DNA from: an uncultured Eubacteriales bacterium
GTDB lineage: Bacteria; Bacillota; Clostridia; Monoglobales; Monoglobaceae
NCBI GenBank assembly: GCA_905198865.1
Contig: CAJKEB010000068.1
Coordinates: 1-8,417 of the forward strand
Reading direction: 5' to 3'
Length of the DNA stretch: 8,417 bases
The notes under the pieces were generated by a model. It was not told where the DNA came from, made no database searches, and worked only from the letters and a program-made list of their open reading frames with translations. Shown piece after piece: positions 1-6,087 of the stretch (the stretch's first letter is position 1; each line of letters begins with the position of its first letter). Position numbers and translations under genes: made by a program.

Positions 1-101
1 ACCTCCGAGGCGGCAAGCCGCCCTACCGCAGTTTGCATTACCGCCCATTGCATGGGCGGTGCGTGGCTGCAAGCTTAGCTTGCAATAACTGTTTGTCAAA
101 C
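1..101. repeat. Cluster of short palindromes (possible interspersed repeat)
   Basis: Several inverted repeats are packed into about 100 bases. GGCGGC (9-14) faces GCCGCC (17-22). A nine-pair hairpin has arms 40-48 and 52-60 with a 3-nt loop. TGCAAGC (68-74) faces GCTTGCA (78-84). A small GTTTG/CAAAC palindrome lies at 91-101. No open reading frame explains them. Such GC-rich hairpin clusters resemble REP-like or MITE-like intergenic repeats of Clostridia, but copy number cannot be judged from one window. The element may continue past the left edge, or may be the terminator region of a gene outside the window. Confidence 0.55.
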
Positions 102-224
102 TATAATTTCGCCTCTGCTCCATTTTTCTGAAAATTCATCAATGGCTTCATGTCTTTATCCCACGCATGTTTGGCTTATCGGAGTGCTGACTGTTAAATT
201 TCGCAAAAATTTTTTAATTTTATA
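102..224. other. Gene-free stretch, no convincing feature
   Basis: This is an AT-rich spacer between the palindrome cluster and the operon promoter. A TATAAT at 102-107 lies 16 bp after TTGCAA (80-85), a fair promoter match on the plus strand. However, the TTGCAA is part of a palindrome and no gene starts nearby, so it is not called. No coding region with a ribosome site is visible. Confidence 0.4.
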
Positions 225-252
225 TTGCATAATCCCAGATTTGTGATATAAT
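225..252 (+). promoter_or_regulatory. Extended -10 promoter of the scaffold/GGGtGRT operon
   Basis: A perfect TATAAT (247-252) is preceded by TG one base upstream (244-245), giving an extended -10. TTGCAT (225-230) is a weak -35 at 16-bp spacing. Transcription would begin near 258-260, just before the first helix of the structured leader, which supports both calls. Confidence 0.7.
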
Positions 253-263
253 TAACACAGTAA

Positions 264-382
264 GCGACGTTTTTCGGGGATGAGCACACCACTTTTGGGG
301 TGTGGTCGGGCAGACCTGCCCAAAATAACTTCAGTCGGTGAATCAAGCCTTGGCTGTGATTTGCTGCCGAAACTAACGTCAC
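264..382 (+). ncRNA. Candidate structured 5' leader (riboswitch-like), class not recognised
   Basis: The roughly 140-nt untranslated leader can fold into a closed multi-helix structure. GACGTT (266-271) pairs with AACGTC (375-380). TTCGG (273-277) pairs with CCGAA (367-371), stacked on it across a small internal loop. Inside are CACACC (285-290) with GGTGTG (299-304), GGGCA (308-312) with TGCCC (317-321) around a GACC tetraloop, and a stem of 341-349 with 352-361 carrying one bulged G. TCGG at 335-338 could compete with 273-277 for CCGA at 367-370, a possible switch. The ribosome site (392-395) lies just outside the closing helix and is not obviously hidden. I could not match it to SAM, TPP, cobalamin, FMN, glycine, Mn, NiCo, ZTP or guanidine riboswitch cores. 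The helices are seen in the sequence; regulation is inference. Confidence 0.5.
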
Positions 383-390
383 AAAATGAA

Positions 391-405
391 AGGAGCAAAC
401 ATATG
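391..405 (+). promoter_or_regulatory. Ribosome binding site that fixes the start at 403
   Basis: AGGAG (391-395) lies 7 nt before ATG 403. An in-frame upstream ATG at 280 would add 41 residues, but it has no good Shine-Dalgarno, lies inside the structured leader, and encodes sequence unlike the family. Translation therefore most likely starts at 403. Confidence 0.8.
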
Positions 406-1095
406 AAGTATTCAAGTGAAGTAGAAGCGATGTGTCCTTTGGCTAAAGGAGCATATCACGGTCCTGCACCTATCCCTCAGGAGGGACAGTGGACGCAGGC
501 AAAAGAAATCAAAGACATTTCAGGCTTGACGCACGGTATTGGCTGGTGTGCGCCTCAGCAGGGTACCTGTAAGCTGACCCTTAATGTTAAGGAAGGCGTT
601 ATCCAGGAAGCTCTCGTTGAGACGGTAGGCTGCAGCGGTATGACACACTCTGCTGCTATGGCGTCTGAAATCCTCGTTGGTAAGACAATTCTTGAGGCTC
701 TCAACACAGACCTGGTTTGTGACGCTATCAACACAGCTATGAGAGAGTTATTCCTCCAGATTGTATACGGACGTACTCAGACAGCATTCTCAGAGGATGG
801 TCTCCCAATCGGCGCAGGTCTTGAGGACCTCGGCAAGGGACTCAGAAGTCAGGTTGGTACTACATATGCAACTCTTGCAAAGGGTCCGAGATACCTCGAA
901 CTCGCTGAGGGATATATTACAAAGTGTGCCGTTGATGAAAACGACACAATTATCGGTTACAAGTTCGTTCACCTCGGCAAGATGATGGAAATGATTGCCG
1001 GAGGTATGGACGCAAACGAGGCTTTGGAAAAAGCAAGCGGTCAGTACGGCAGAGTTGACGATGCTGTTAAGCTCATCGACCCGCGCCACGAATAA
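403..1095 (+). CDS. NifU-like iron-sulfur cluster scaffold-type protein
   Basis: This 230-aa cytosolic protein has an N-terminal IscU/NifU-like fold followed by an extra C-terminal half. Residues 49-56 (C49...C56) followed by KLTLNV, and then VGCSGMTHSA (C77), parallel the first two ligand segments of IscU/NifU (the PACGD-KL and GCGSA motifs). The following residues 84-100 match the family helix with GKT-x-x-EAL. The usual third ligand motif of IscU is not obvious; C106 and C175 are other candidates, and C11 lies near the N terminus. In the family such proteins bind a transient Fe-S cluster or iron. The gene is 18 bp ahead of a GGGtGRT gene, a recurrent pairing in anaerobic Firmicutes, and there is no iscS, sufBC or fdx here. 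It is probably not the general housekeeping scaffold but one dedicated to its partner. Fe-S binding is inferred from motifs only. Confidence 0.85.
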   Translation: MKYSSEVEAMCPLAKGAYHGPAPIPQEGQWTQAKEIKDISGLTHGIGWCAPQQGTCKLTLNVKEGVIQEALVETVGCSGMTHSAAMASEILVGKTILEALNTDLVCDAINTAMRELFLQIVYGRTQTAFSEDGLPIGAGLEDLGKGLRSQVGTTYATLAKGPRYLELAEGYITKCAVDENDTIIGYKFVHLGKMMEMIAGGMDANEALEKASGQYGRVDDAVKLIDPRHE

Positions 1096-1113
1096 GAATA
1101 GGAGGAATTAAAT

Positions 1114-2115
1114 ATGGCTTTATTTGAAAGTTACGAAAGAAGAATTGATCAAATCAATGCTGAGCTTAGCAAGCACGGAATTTCTTCTATTGAAGAAGCA
1201 AAACAGATTTGTGACGAGAAGGGCGTTGACGCTTATCAAATCGTTAAGGACATTCAGCCCATTTGTTTTGAAAACGCATGCTGGGCATACGTTGTAGGCG
1301 CTGCTATCGCAATTAAGGACGGCGTTACAAACGCTGCGGACGCTGCTGAGAAAATCGGTCTGGGTCTTCAGTCATTCTGTATCCCCGGCAGTGTTGCCGA
1401 TGACAGAAAGGTTGGTCTCGGTCACGGTAACCTCGGCGCAAGACTTTTGAGAGAAGAGACAAAGTGCTTCGCATTCCTGGCAGGTCATGAGTCATTTGCC
1501 GCTGCTGAAGGCGCTATCGGTCTTGCAAAGAGCGCAAACAAGGCAAGAAAAGAAGATCTCAGAGTTATTCTTAACGGTCTCGGCAAGGACGCAGCTCAGA
1601 TTATTTCAAGAATAAACGGCTTCACCTATGTTCAGACTCAGTTTGACTATTATACCGGCGAAGTTAAAGTTGTTAAGGAAACAGCATACTCAAACGGCGA
1701 GCGTGCAAAGGTTCGCTGCTACGGCGCCGACGATGTTCGTGAAGGCGTTGCTATCATGCACCTTGAGGGCGTTGACGTATCTATCACAGGTAACTCAACC
1801 AACCCGACAAGATTCCAGCACCCTGTTGCAGGTACATACAAGAAGGAATGTATCGAACAGGGCAAGAAGTACTTCTCTGTTGCATCAGGCGGCGGTACAG
1901 GCAGAACACTGCACCCGGATAACATGGCTGCAGGTCCTGCTTCATACGGCATGACAGATACAATGGGAAGAATGCACAGCGACGCACAGTTCGCAGGTTC
2001 ATCCTCTGTTCCGGCTCACGTTGAAATGATGGGACTTATCGGTATGGGCAATAACCCGATGGTAGGTGCCACAGTTGCGGTAGCCGTTGCTGTTGAGGAA
2101 GCTATGAAGGGCTAA
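1114..2115 (+). CDS. GGGtGRT family protein, function unknown
   Basis: This 333-aa protein contains the family signature GGGTGRT at residues 259-265, followed by a highly patterned C-terminal segment (LHPDNMAAGPASYG, then GSSSVPAHVEMMGLIGMGNN). Cysteines at 33, 51 and 56 near the N terminus, and others further on, could serve redox or metal roles. It has no signal peptide or clear membrane helix and so is probably cytosolic. GGAGG at 1101-1105 gives an ideal ribosome site for ATG 1114. The gap of 18 bp to the NifU-like gene, with no terminator between, indicates a two-gene operon. The glycine-rich motif resembles nucleotide- or cofactor-binding loops, but no enzyme family I know fits. The family name comes from the motif; no biochemical activity is known to me. 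A role tied to Fe-S or sulfur handling is inferred from the neighbour. Confidence 0.88.
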   Translation: MALFESYERRIDQINAELSKHGISSIEEAKQICDEKGVDAYQIVKDIQPICFENACWAYVVGAAIAIKDGVTNAADAAEKIGLGLQSFCIPGSVADDRKVGLGHGNLGARLLREETKCFAFLAGHESFAAAEGAIGLAKSANKARKEDLRVILNGLGKDAAQIISRINGFTYVQTQFDYYTGEVKVVKETAYSNGERAKVRCYGADDVREGVAIMHLEGVDVSITGNSTNPTRFQHPVAGTYKKECIEQGKKYFSVASGGGTGRTLHPDNMAAGPASYGMTDTMGRMHSDAQFAGSSSVPAHVEMMGLIGMGNNPMVGATVAVAVAVEEAMKG

Positions 2116-2124
2116 GAAAATCGC

Positions 2125-2148
2125 AAACCGTCGTTTTTACGGCTTTTA
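2125..2148 (+). terminator. Weak intrinsic terminator after the GGGtGRT gene
   Basis: CCGT (2128-2131) pairs with ACGG (2139-2142) across a T-rich loop, extendable by AAA/TTT with a bulged C, and TTTT follows. The stem is short, so termination may be partial. Its position 10-33 bp after the stop codon is right. Confidence 0.4.
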
Positions 2149-2159
2149 TATAAGCGGTC

Positions 2160-2235
2160 AGGAGTGGTATAAGCAGGAAAATGTATGCAACTCATACATT
2201 ATTCCTACACCACTCCTATACTTATATTCCTACAC
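2160..2235. repeat. Long imperfect hairpin plus a short direct repeat
   Basis: Arms of a 22-pair interrupted stem run from 2160 to 2217. AGGAGTGGT (2160-2168) pairs with ACCACTCCT (2209-2217), AGGAA (2175-2179) with TTCCT (2202-2206), and AATGTATG (2180-2187) with CATACATT (2193-2200) around a 5-nt loop. An internal loop and one bulged base interrupt it. The 11-base TATTCCTACAC of the right arm (2200-2210) recurs at 2225-2235. No T-run follows directly, so it is not a standard terminator. It lies between the operon and the 3' end of the holin gene and may be a transcript-stabilising structure of either, or a relic of a small element. Confidence 0.55.
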
Positions 2236-2243
2236 TCACTTTT

Positions 2244-2453
2244 TTATTCTTTTTGATTTTTATTATATTGTGCCGAACTGATCCCCAGTATAACACCCAG
2301 AAATGTATCAATGGCTGTAATAGTACCTACTACTTGCTCGCCATATGGAAGTCCCCATATACCAGCCAAAGCAAAATATAAAGTACCGGCAGCCGGTAGG
2401 AGATACATGGCAAACCACTTAAGCACGTCATAAACTTTGTTACTCATTTTCAT
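2244..2453 (-). CDS. Small phage-type holin, two membrane helices
   Basis: This 69-aa protein has two predicted membrane segments (about 10-32 and 40-59), a short turn with GLPYGEQ between them, and a charged C terminus (QYNKNQKE). The pattern KVYDVLKW, then LLPAAGTLYFAL, then TITAIDTFLGVILGIS is typical of Dp-1/phi-LC3-like phage holins, which form membrane lesions to release endolysin. A strong AGGAGG (2462-2467) lies 8 nt before the start codon; an alternative ATG two codons in has worse spacing. No endolysin, tail or other phage gene lies nearby, so it is an orphan: a prophage remnant, a domesticated gene or a holin-like toxin. The upstream AT-rich DNA has several -10-like hexamers but no clear -35. 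Confidence 0.8.
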   Translation of the reverse strand: MKMSNKVYDVLKWFAMYLLPAAGTLYFALAGIWGLPYGEQVVGTITAIDTFLGVILGISSAQYNKNQKE

Positions 2454-2507
2454 AAAATAATCCTCCTTTCTTTATAATATAGTATATATAAATATGTATT
2501 AATGCGT

Positions 2508-2531
2508 TCTGCACCAGTGCGGACTTTTTTT
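2508..2531 (+). terminator. Plus-strand intrinsic terminator with no visible upstream gene
   Basis: TCTGCA (2508-2513) pairs with TGCGGA (2518-2523) around a CCAG tetraloop, followed by C and seven T. The T-run is only on the plus strand, so it ends rightward transcripts. The nearest rightward gene ends 400 bp earlier, beyond the holin, which lies on the other strand. It may stop read-through from the operon, or mark the 3' end of an RNA antisense to the holin start. Confidence 0.6.
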
Positions 2532-2587
2532 GTTATGATAAGCTTCATTGATAAATTTTCCGCCTTGGACTCAGACGCAGCCGACAA

Positions 2588-2623
2588 CAAAAAGGCGTTT
2601 CGGCACAAAACCGAAACGCCTTT
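2588..2623 (-). terminator. Strong terminator of the beta-helix protein gene
   Basis: A perfect 13-bp stem (2591-2603 with 2611-2623, core GGCGTTTCGG) has a 7-nt loop. On the minus strand it is followed by a T-run, and it sits 14 bp past the stop codon of the minus-strand gene. A T-rich stretch on the other side means it could act in both directions. Confidence 0.9.
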
Positions 2624-2636
2624 ACTTTTTTATTCC

Positions 2637-4745
2637 TTAATCGCAGTTTTCCAGCAAGCCGTAGAAGATATTATTCACGGTCTTGCCCAGCACCTGTGTT
2701 CCTCCGCTGTAGCTTGAGATCTGACTTATAGAGTAGCTGCCGCCGGAAGTCATATCAGGAGTTGTTACGAACAAAAATCCCCAATTAATCTTAGGAATAA
2801 ACACGATATTTCCGTTATCCGTATCAACCCTTATAGGTGAGCCTGCGCTTCCTGTGGAAGTGCTTGTGCTGCTGCCGGGACGGCCTCCACCGGATGAAGA
2901 TGAAGATGCCGACTTCACATAGCCCTGACCGCTTACAGTAGGTGTTACCTGCATATCGGAAGTCCCTTCTCCAATCAGAGTACCGCCTGTTACGTTAAAA
3001 TAGCAGTCGCTGCCGTCACCGATATCAAACACGCCATTGCCGCCGCTTGAAGTGCCGTTAATCAATACTATGCCGCCGCTCATTTCGGCGCTGCCGTTTG
3101 AGTCTAAGCCGTCGCCGTTTGCCTCAACATAGGTTTTTCCGCCCTTAATATACAGCATACCACTCGGCGATGAATCATCACTGCCCTGACCCGGACCCAT
3201 GCTGCCGCTTCCTCCACCAAAGTTTGAGCCGAATCCGCTGCCCGGAGCGGTTGAGCTGCTTGTACTTTGATCGGAAAGCTGTCCGTCCTCGGTATAATCG
3301 CCTGCCGCATTAATACCGTCGTCGGTTGTATACATATATTGTGTACCGCTGAGAATTTTTATAACAGAACCTTCTACACCCTCGTACGAGGTTGAAATAT
3401 CTATTGTGAAATCCTCATCGCTTCCGCCGTCTGAGCCAAGAGTGAGTATATAATCGGCATGAACGCCGTCGTCACCGGAAGCAAGCTCCATCGTACCGCC
3501 TGAGATTATAACGCTGCCGTTTATGTAGACCTGATTGCCATCAACGTCCGTGACAGCAACATCATCAGCCGATGCCGGAATCATAACTTCGTTAGCCTTT
3601 ATACCCTCCTCCGCTGAGGTTATATCTATCGTACCGCCCGTTACCGTGCAGCAGTTATCCGCCTGAATACCATTTCCTTCGGCGTTAAGCGTAAAGCTGC
3701 CCCCTGATATAAGCACATAACCTTTGTCCTGCTCCATCATTCCGGTATCGGTATCAATCGCGTCTGATTTGATTGCGTCACCGCCCGCGGTTATGTTAAC
3801 GGTTCCTGTCTTGCTTGTGAATTCAACACCGTTATCACCCTTTACGGCATTGTTTACGGCGGTTACATCCAAACTTGCGCCCTTCTTGATTTTCAGGTCA
3901 GCGCCGCACACAATACCGTTTTTCACATTGCCGTTTACAACGAGTGTTCCGGCTCCGCCTATATCAAAGTCACATTTTGAATATACACAGCCCTTCGGCT
4001 CCTTTGCGGAGGTATAATTTGTGTATTTTCCGGTATCGCTGAAAACGTTTTCTGTACCATCCGCAAGCGTAAATTCTATTGTTCCGCCGGCACCGTTAAA
4101 CGGAGCGCCGTCAGAGGACGTGACTTTAACACCGCTGAGTGTGATTGTAACCTTATCGGTTTTGCTCAAAGAATCCGATACTGCTATCTGGCCGTCATCA
4201 AGCGTTCCTTCTATTATATAGCTACCCGGCGCAGTTATAGTAACAATTGTTCCGTCTACGGTTACATTTTCTACACCGAGGGCGTTAATTGAGTCGCCTG
4301 AAAGATGTATTACACCGTCTCCCTGAGGATTACCCGGCGTAGTCGAAGGTTCAGGTACAGATGTAGGCTCCGGCACAGATGTAGGATCAGGTATAGATGT
4401 AGGCTCTGGCACAGAAATACAATACACATCGCAAAGAGGGCGAAGCTGATTATCCCACACATAAATTTTTCCCGCTTCGGAATTTCCGAGTTCTACAGCT
4501 GTAGCTTCTCCGGGGTTTAATGTGATATCGTTTTTCACTGAAATATCCGTCAGACAGCCGTCTGCACTGTAGGACACAGCCATCACATTTGCCTCAGCTC
4601 CTGCCGCTGACGTCAGCGTTACCGTAACGCCTGTTTCATTGACGGTTACGTCATTCACTGTCACATCGTATTCAGCCGCAAAAACAGCTACGGTCAGACA
4701 CAGAGTAATAATAGAAATAACACCGATTAAAAGTTTTTTGAACAT
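2637..4745 (-). CDS. Secreted carbohydrate-binding beta-helix protein (Cthe_2159/DUF4353-like)
   Basis: This 702-aa protein has a signal peptide (KK, hydrophobic 5-22, probable cleavage after VFA at 23). Residues 24-110 form a small beta domain ending in IYVWDNQLRPLCD, a motif seen in many clostridial surface proteins. A Pro-Glu-Pro-Thr-Ser linker follows (112-137). Residues 145-600 form a right-handed beta-helix with recurring turns of the form [D/E]-G-[I/V]-x-[A/G/S] near 358, 380, 426, 455, 476 and 545, rich in Asp and Gly, which suggests calcium. Ser/Gly-rich inserts lie at 491-528 and 613-636. This matches the family of Clostridium thermocellum Cthe_2159, a polygalacturonate-binding protein; the substrate here is inference. 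There is no dockerin, sortase motif or SLH domain, so it is released or held non-covalently. AAGGGG (4752-4757) precedes the start. It is divergent from a lipoprotein gene across a palindromic promoter. Confidence 0.88.
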   Translation of the reverse strand: MFKKLLIGVISIITLCLTVAVFAAEYDVTVNDVTVNETGVTVTLTSAAGAEANVMAVSYSADGCLTDISVKNDITLNPGEATAVELGNSEAGKIYVWDNQLRPLCDVYCISVPEPTSIPDPTSVPEPTSVPEPSTTPGNPQGDGVIHLSGDSINALGVENVTVDGTIVTITAPGSYIIEGTLDDGQIAVSDSLSKTDKVTITLSGVKVTSSDGAPFNGAGGTIEFTLADGTENVFSDTGKYTNYTSAKEPKGCVYSKCDFDIGGAGTLVVNGNVKNGIVCGADLKIKKGASLDVTAVNNAVKGDNGVEFTSKTGTVNITAGGDAIKSDAIDTDTGMMEQDKGYVLISGGSFTLNAEGNGIQADNCCTVTGGTIDITSAEEGIKANEVMIPASADDVAVTDVDGNQVYINGSVIISGGTMELASGDDGVHADYILTLGSDGGSDEDFTIDISTSYEGVEGSVIKILSGTQYMYTTDDGINAAGDYTEDGQLSDQSTSSSTAPGSGFGSNFGGGSGSMGPGQGSDDSSPSGMLYIKGGKTYVEANGDGLDSNGSAEMSGGIVLINGTSSGGNGVFDIGDGSDCYFNVTGGTLIGEGTSDMQVTPTVSGQGYVKSASSSSSGGGRPGSSTSTSTGSAGSPIRVDTDNGNIVFIPKINWGFLFVTTPDMTSGGSYSISQISSYSGGTQVLGKTVNNIFYGLLENCD
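4348..4419 (-). repeat. Four 18-bp tandem units encoding the Pro-rich linker
   Basis: Four consecutive 18-bp units (starting at 4348, 4366, 4384 and 4402) differ at a few bases and encode six-residue units of the type PEPTSV or PDPTSV in the beta-helix protein. Unit-number change would alter linker length without shifting the frame. It separates the N-terminal domain from the beta-helix. Confidence 0.85.
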
Positions 4746-4768
4746 AAAAGCCCCTTCTTTCTATAAGC

Positions 4769-4800
4769 TATTATAAAATACCCGATTGTATTTTATAATA
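4769..4800. promoter_or_regulatory. Perfect AT-rich dyad that forms a symmetric promoter
   Basis: Twelve-base arms (4769-4780 and 4789-4800) are exact inverted repeats around an 8-bp centre. Because of the symmetry both strands read TTATAA, 17 bp, TATAAT: leftward with -10 at 4775-4770, rightward with -10 at 4794-4799. The leftward promoter would start about 18 bp before the beta-helix start codon, and is the more convincing. The dyad could also be a repressor operator covering that promoter. It is unlikely to be a terminator, as no gene ends here. Confidence 0.6.
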
Positions 4801-4924
4801 TAAACCTTAAATTTTCCTTAATTTGCTGCAAATTTATGTAAAAAATAATTTTCAGCCAAAAATAATAAACATTTAACATTTAATCAACTTCACAATTTGT
4901 ACACATAATTTTAATAGAATATTA

Positions 4925-4953
4925 TTGTGGCTTTTTATGTTTCATGTTATAAT
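4925..4953 (+). promoter_or_regulatory. Promoter of the transglutaminase-like lipoprotein gene
   Basis: TATAAT (4948-4953) has an extended -10 TG (4945-4946) and TTGTGG (4925-4930) at 17-bp spacing. Transcription would start near 4960, giving a leader of about 38 nt with GGAGG at 4982-4986. Confidence 0.65.
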
Positions 4954-4997
4954 GTCTTTACATATTACACAGCCTGACATCGGAGGTTAACTTTAAA

Positions 4998-6005
4998 ATG
5001 AAGAAATTTTCGGCTGCACTGCTTATATTACTTATATCCGCAGTTGTTATGACATTGACCGGCTGTGCGTCCGTATCGTTTAATGAGTTTATTCGTTCAC
5101 TTCCTCTTCCTTCGCCGGCGTCCCAGACTGTTGTTTCGCATGAATTTATCGAGAACAGAGACGCTGTTATGGGGCTTGATGATAAGTCTGCCACAGGCAA
5201 AACGGCTCGGAATACCGCAAGCGACTTTACCGAAACATTCGGACCCGTGACGGAAGAGATCACCTCTATCTCTGTCACATCGGGCGACGATTTGGTCTCA
5301 CAGTTTATTGACGTAATGAACGGACGAACTCCGTCAGTTACGATAAAAGTCCCGCGCGGCAGTGAAGAATTTTATATGAACGAGCTTAAGGAGCAGATGC
5401 AGCGCTTTACCGACATCGCGCAGATGCAGACAAAGTGGATTTCATACAGCGGTTCATGCACGGTTGATATTACTTATAACAATTCCGTCACGATTATGGC
5501 ATACTTAGAGGGAAAAATCCCGGAGCTGAGCGAGGATAACCTACAGGTACTGAACGAAGCAATCAGAATACACGATATGCTTATCACAGACGACATGAGC
5601 CAATATGAAATAGTGAAAGCCTTTCATGATTATATTGTTGAATTCAACTCCTACAAAGACACCGGCGACCGCAGTCACAGCGTAGTCGGCGCGCTCATTG
5701 ACGGTCAGTCTGTCTGCGAGGGATATGCCGAGGCACTTGACCTGCTTTGTTATCTCAGCGGTATTGAGTGCATCGAGGTTGACGGAACCGGAGAGACAAG
5801 TACAATGTCCGGACCTCACGCATGGAACAAAGTCAAGGTTGAAGGTGTCTGGTATAATGTTGACGTGACCTGGGACGATCCTGTAAGCAGCTCGCCTATA
5901 CTGAGGCATGACTATTTCTTGGTCAGTGACGAGAGAATGGCGCAGGATCACCAATGGTATTTATATCCGCATATTCCAAGCGCGGATTATGATTATGATG
6001 ATTGA
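4998..6005 (+). CDS. Transglutaminase-like domain lipoprotein
   Basis: This 335-aa protein has a lipoprotein signal: KK, a hydrophobic run and the lipobox LTGC with lipidated Cys23, placing it on the outer face of the membrane. A low-complexity, Ser/Thr-rich stretch follows to about 90, then an all-purpose N-terminal domain to about 195. A transglutaminase-like (papain-fold) domain lies at about 200-325. The catalytic triad is complete: C240 in SVCEGYAEAL, H274 in GPHAWNKV and D289 in NVDVTWDDP. Bacterial members act as cysteine proteases or peptide-crosslinking or wall-modifying enzymes; the substrate cannot be read from sequence. The C terminus is acidic and Tyr-rich (DYDYDD). GGAGG lies 11 bp upstream of the start. 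It is divergent from the beta-helix protein and is followed by a separately promoted transporter. Confidence 0.88.
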   Translation: MKKFSAALLILLISAVVMTLTGCASVSFNEFIRSLPLPSPASQTVVSHEFIENRDAVMGLDDKSATGKTARNTASDFTETFGPVTEEITSISVTSGDDLVSQFIDVMNGRTPSVTIKVPRGSEEFYMNELKEQMQRFTDIAQMQTKWISYSGSCTVDITYNNSVTIMAYLEGKIPELSEDNLQVLNEAIRIHDMLITDDMSQYEIVKAFHDYIVEFNSYKDTGDRSHSVVGALIDGQSVCEGYAEALDLLCYLSGIECIEVDGTGETSTMSGPHAWNKVKVEGVWYNVDVTWDDPVSSSPILRHDYFLVSDERMAQDHQWYLYPHIPSADYDYDD

Positions 6006-6025
6006 TAATTTCTGATAATTTCGGC

Positions 6026-6054
6026 TTGCATAATATAAGCTATTATGGTAAAAT
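6026..6054 (+). promoter_or_regulatory. Promoter of the NSS transporter gene
   Basis: TTGCAT (6026-6031), a 17-bp spacer and TAAAAT (6049-6054) with an extended -10 TG (6046-6047). The predicted start near 6061 leaves a short leader with GGAGG at 6076-6080. No terminator is visible after the lipoprotein gene, so read-through is also possible. Confidence 0.6.
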
Positions 6055-6087
6055 GCCAACATAACTTTTGTATTCGGAGGAAGAAGA

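Noticed and set aside
264..382. Leader as a known riboswitch (SAM, TPP, cobalamin, Mn, NiCo, ZTP)
   Set aside because: The conserved core sequences I know for these classes are not found; a covariance search would be decisive.
280..402. In-frame upstream ATG that would extend the NifU-like protein by 41 residues
   Set aside because: No good ribosome site, it lies within the structured leader, and the extra residues look unlike a natural N terminus. ATG 403 has AGGAG at the right distance.
2181..2381. Plus-strand open frame antisense to the holin
   Set aside because: It starts inside the hairpin and has low-complexity Thr/Tyr/Leu composition with no ribosome site. The holin on the other strand has clear family features.
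2502..2717. Plus-strand open frame of 71 codons
   Set aside because: It reads through two terminators and into the antisense of the beta-helix gene, and has no ribosome site.
4348..4419. Regular repeats considered as a CRISPR array
   Set aside because: Units are contiguous 18-mers without spacers and are in frame with a coding linker; no cas genes are present.
3724..4520. Three plus-strand open frames opposite the beta-helix gene
   Set aside because: They are antisense shadows of a long repetitive gene; the last is the Pro-rich linker read backwards as an Arg-rich peptide. None has a ribosome site.
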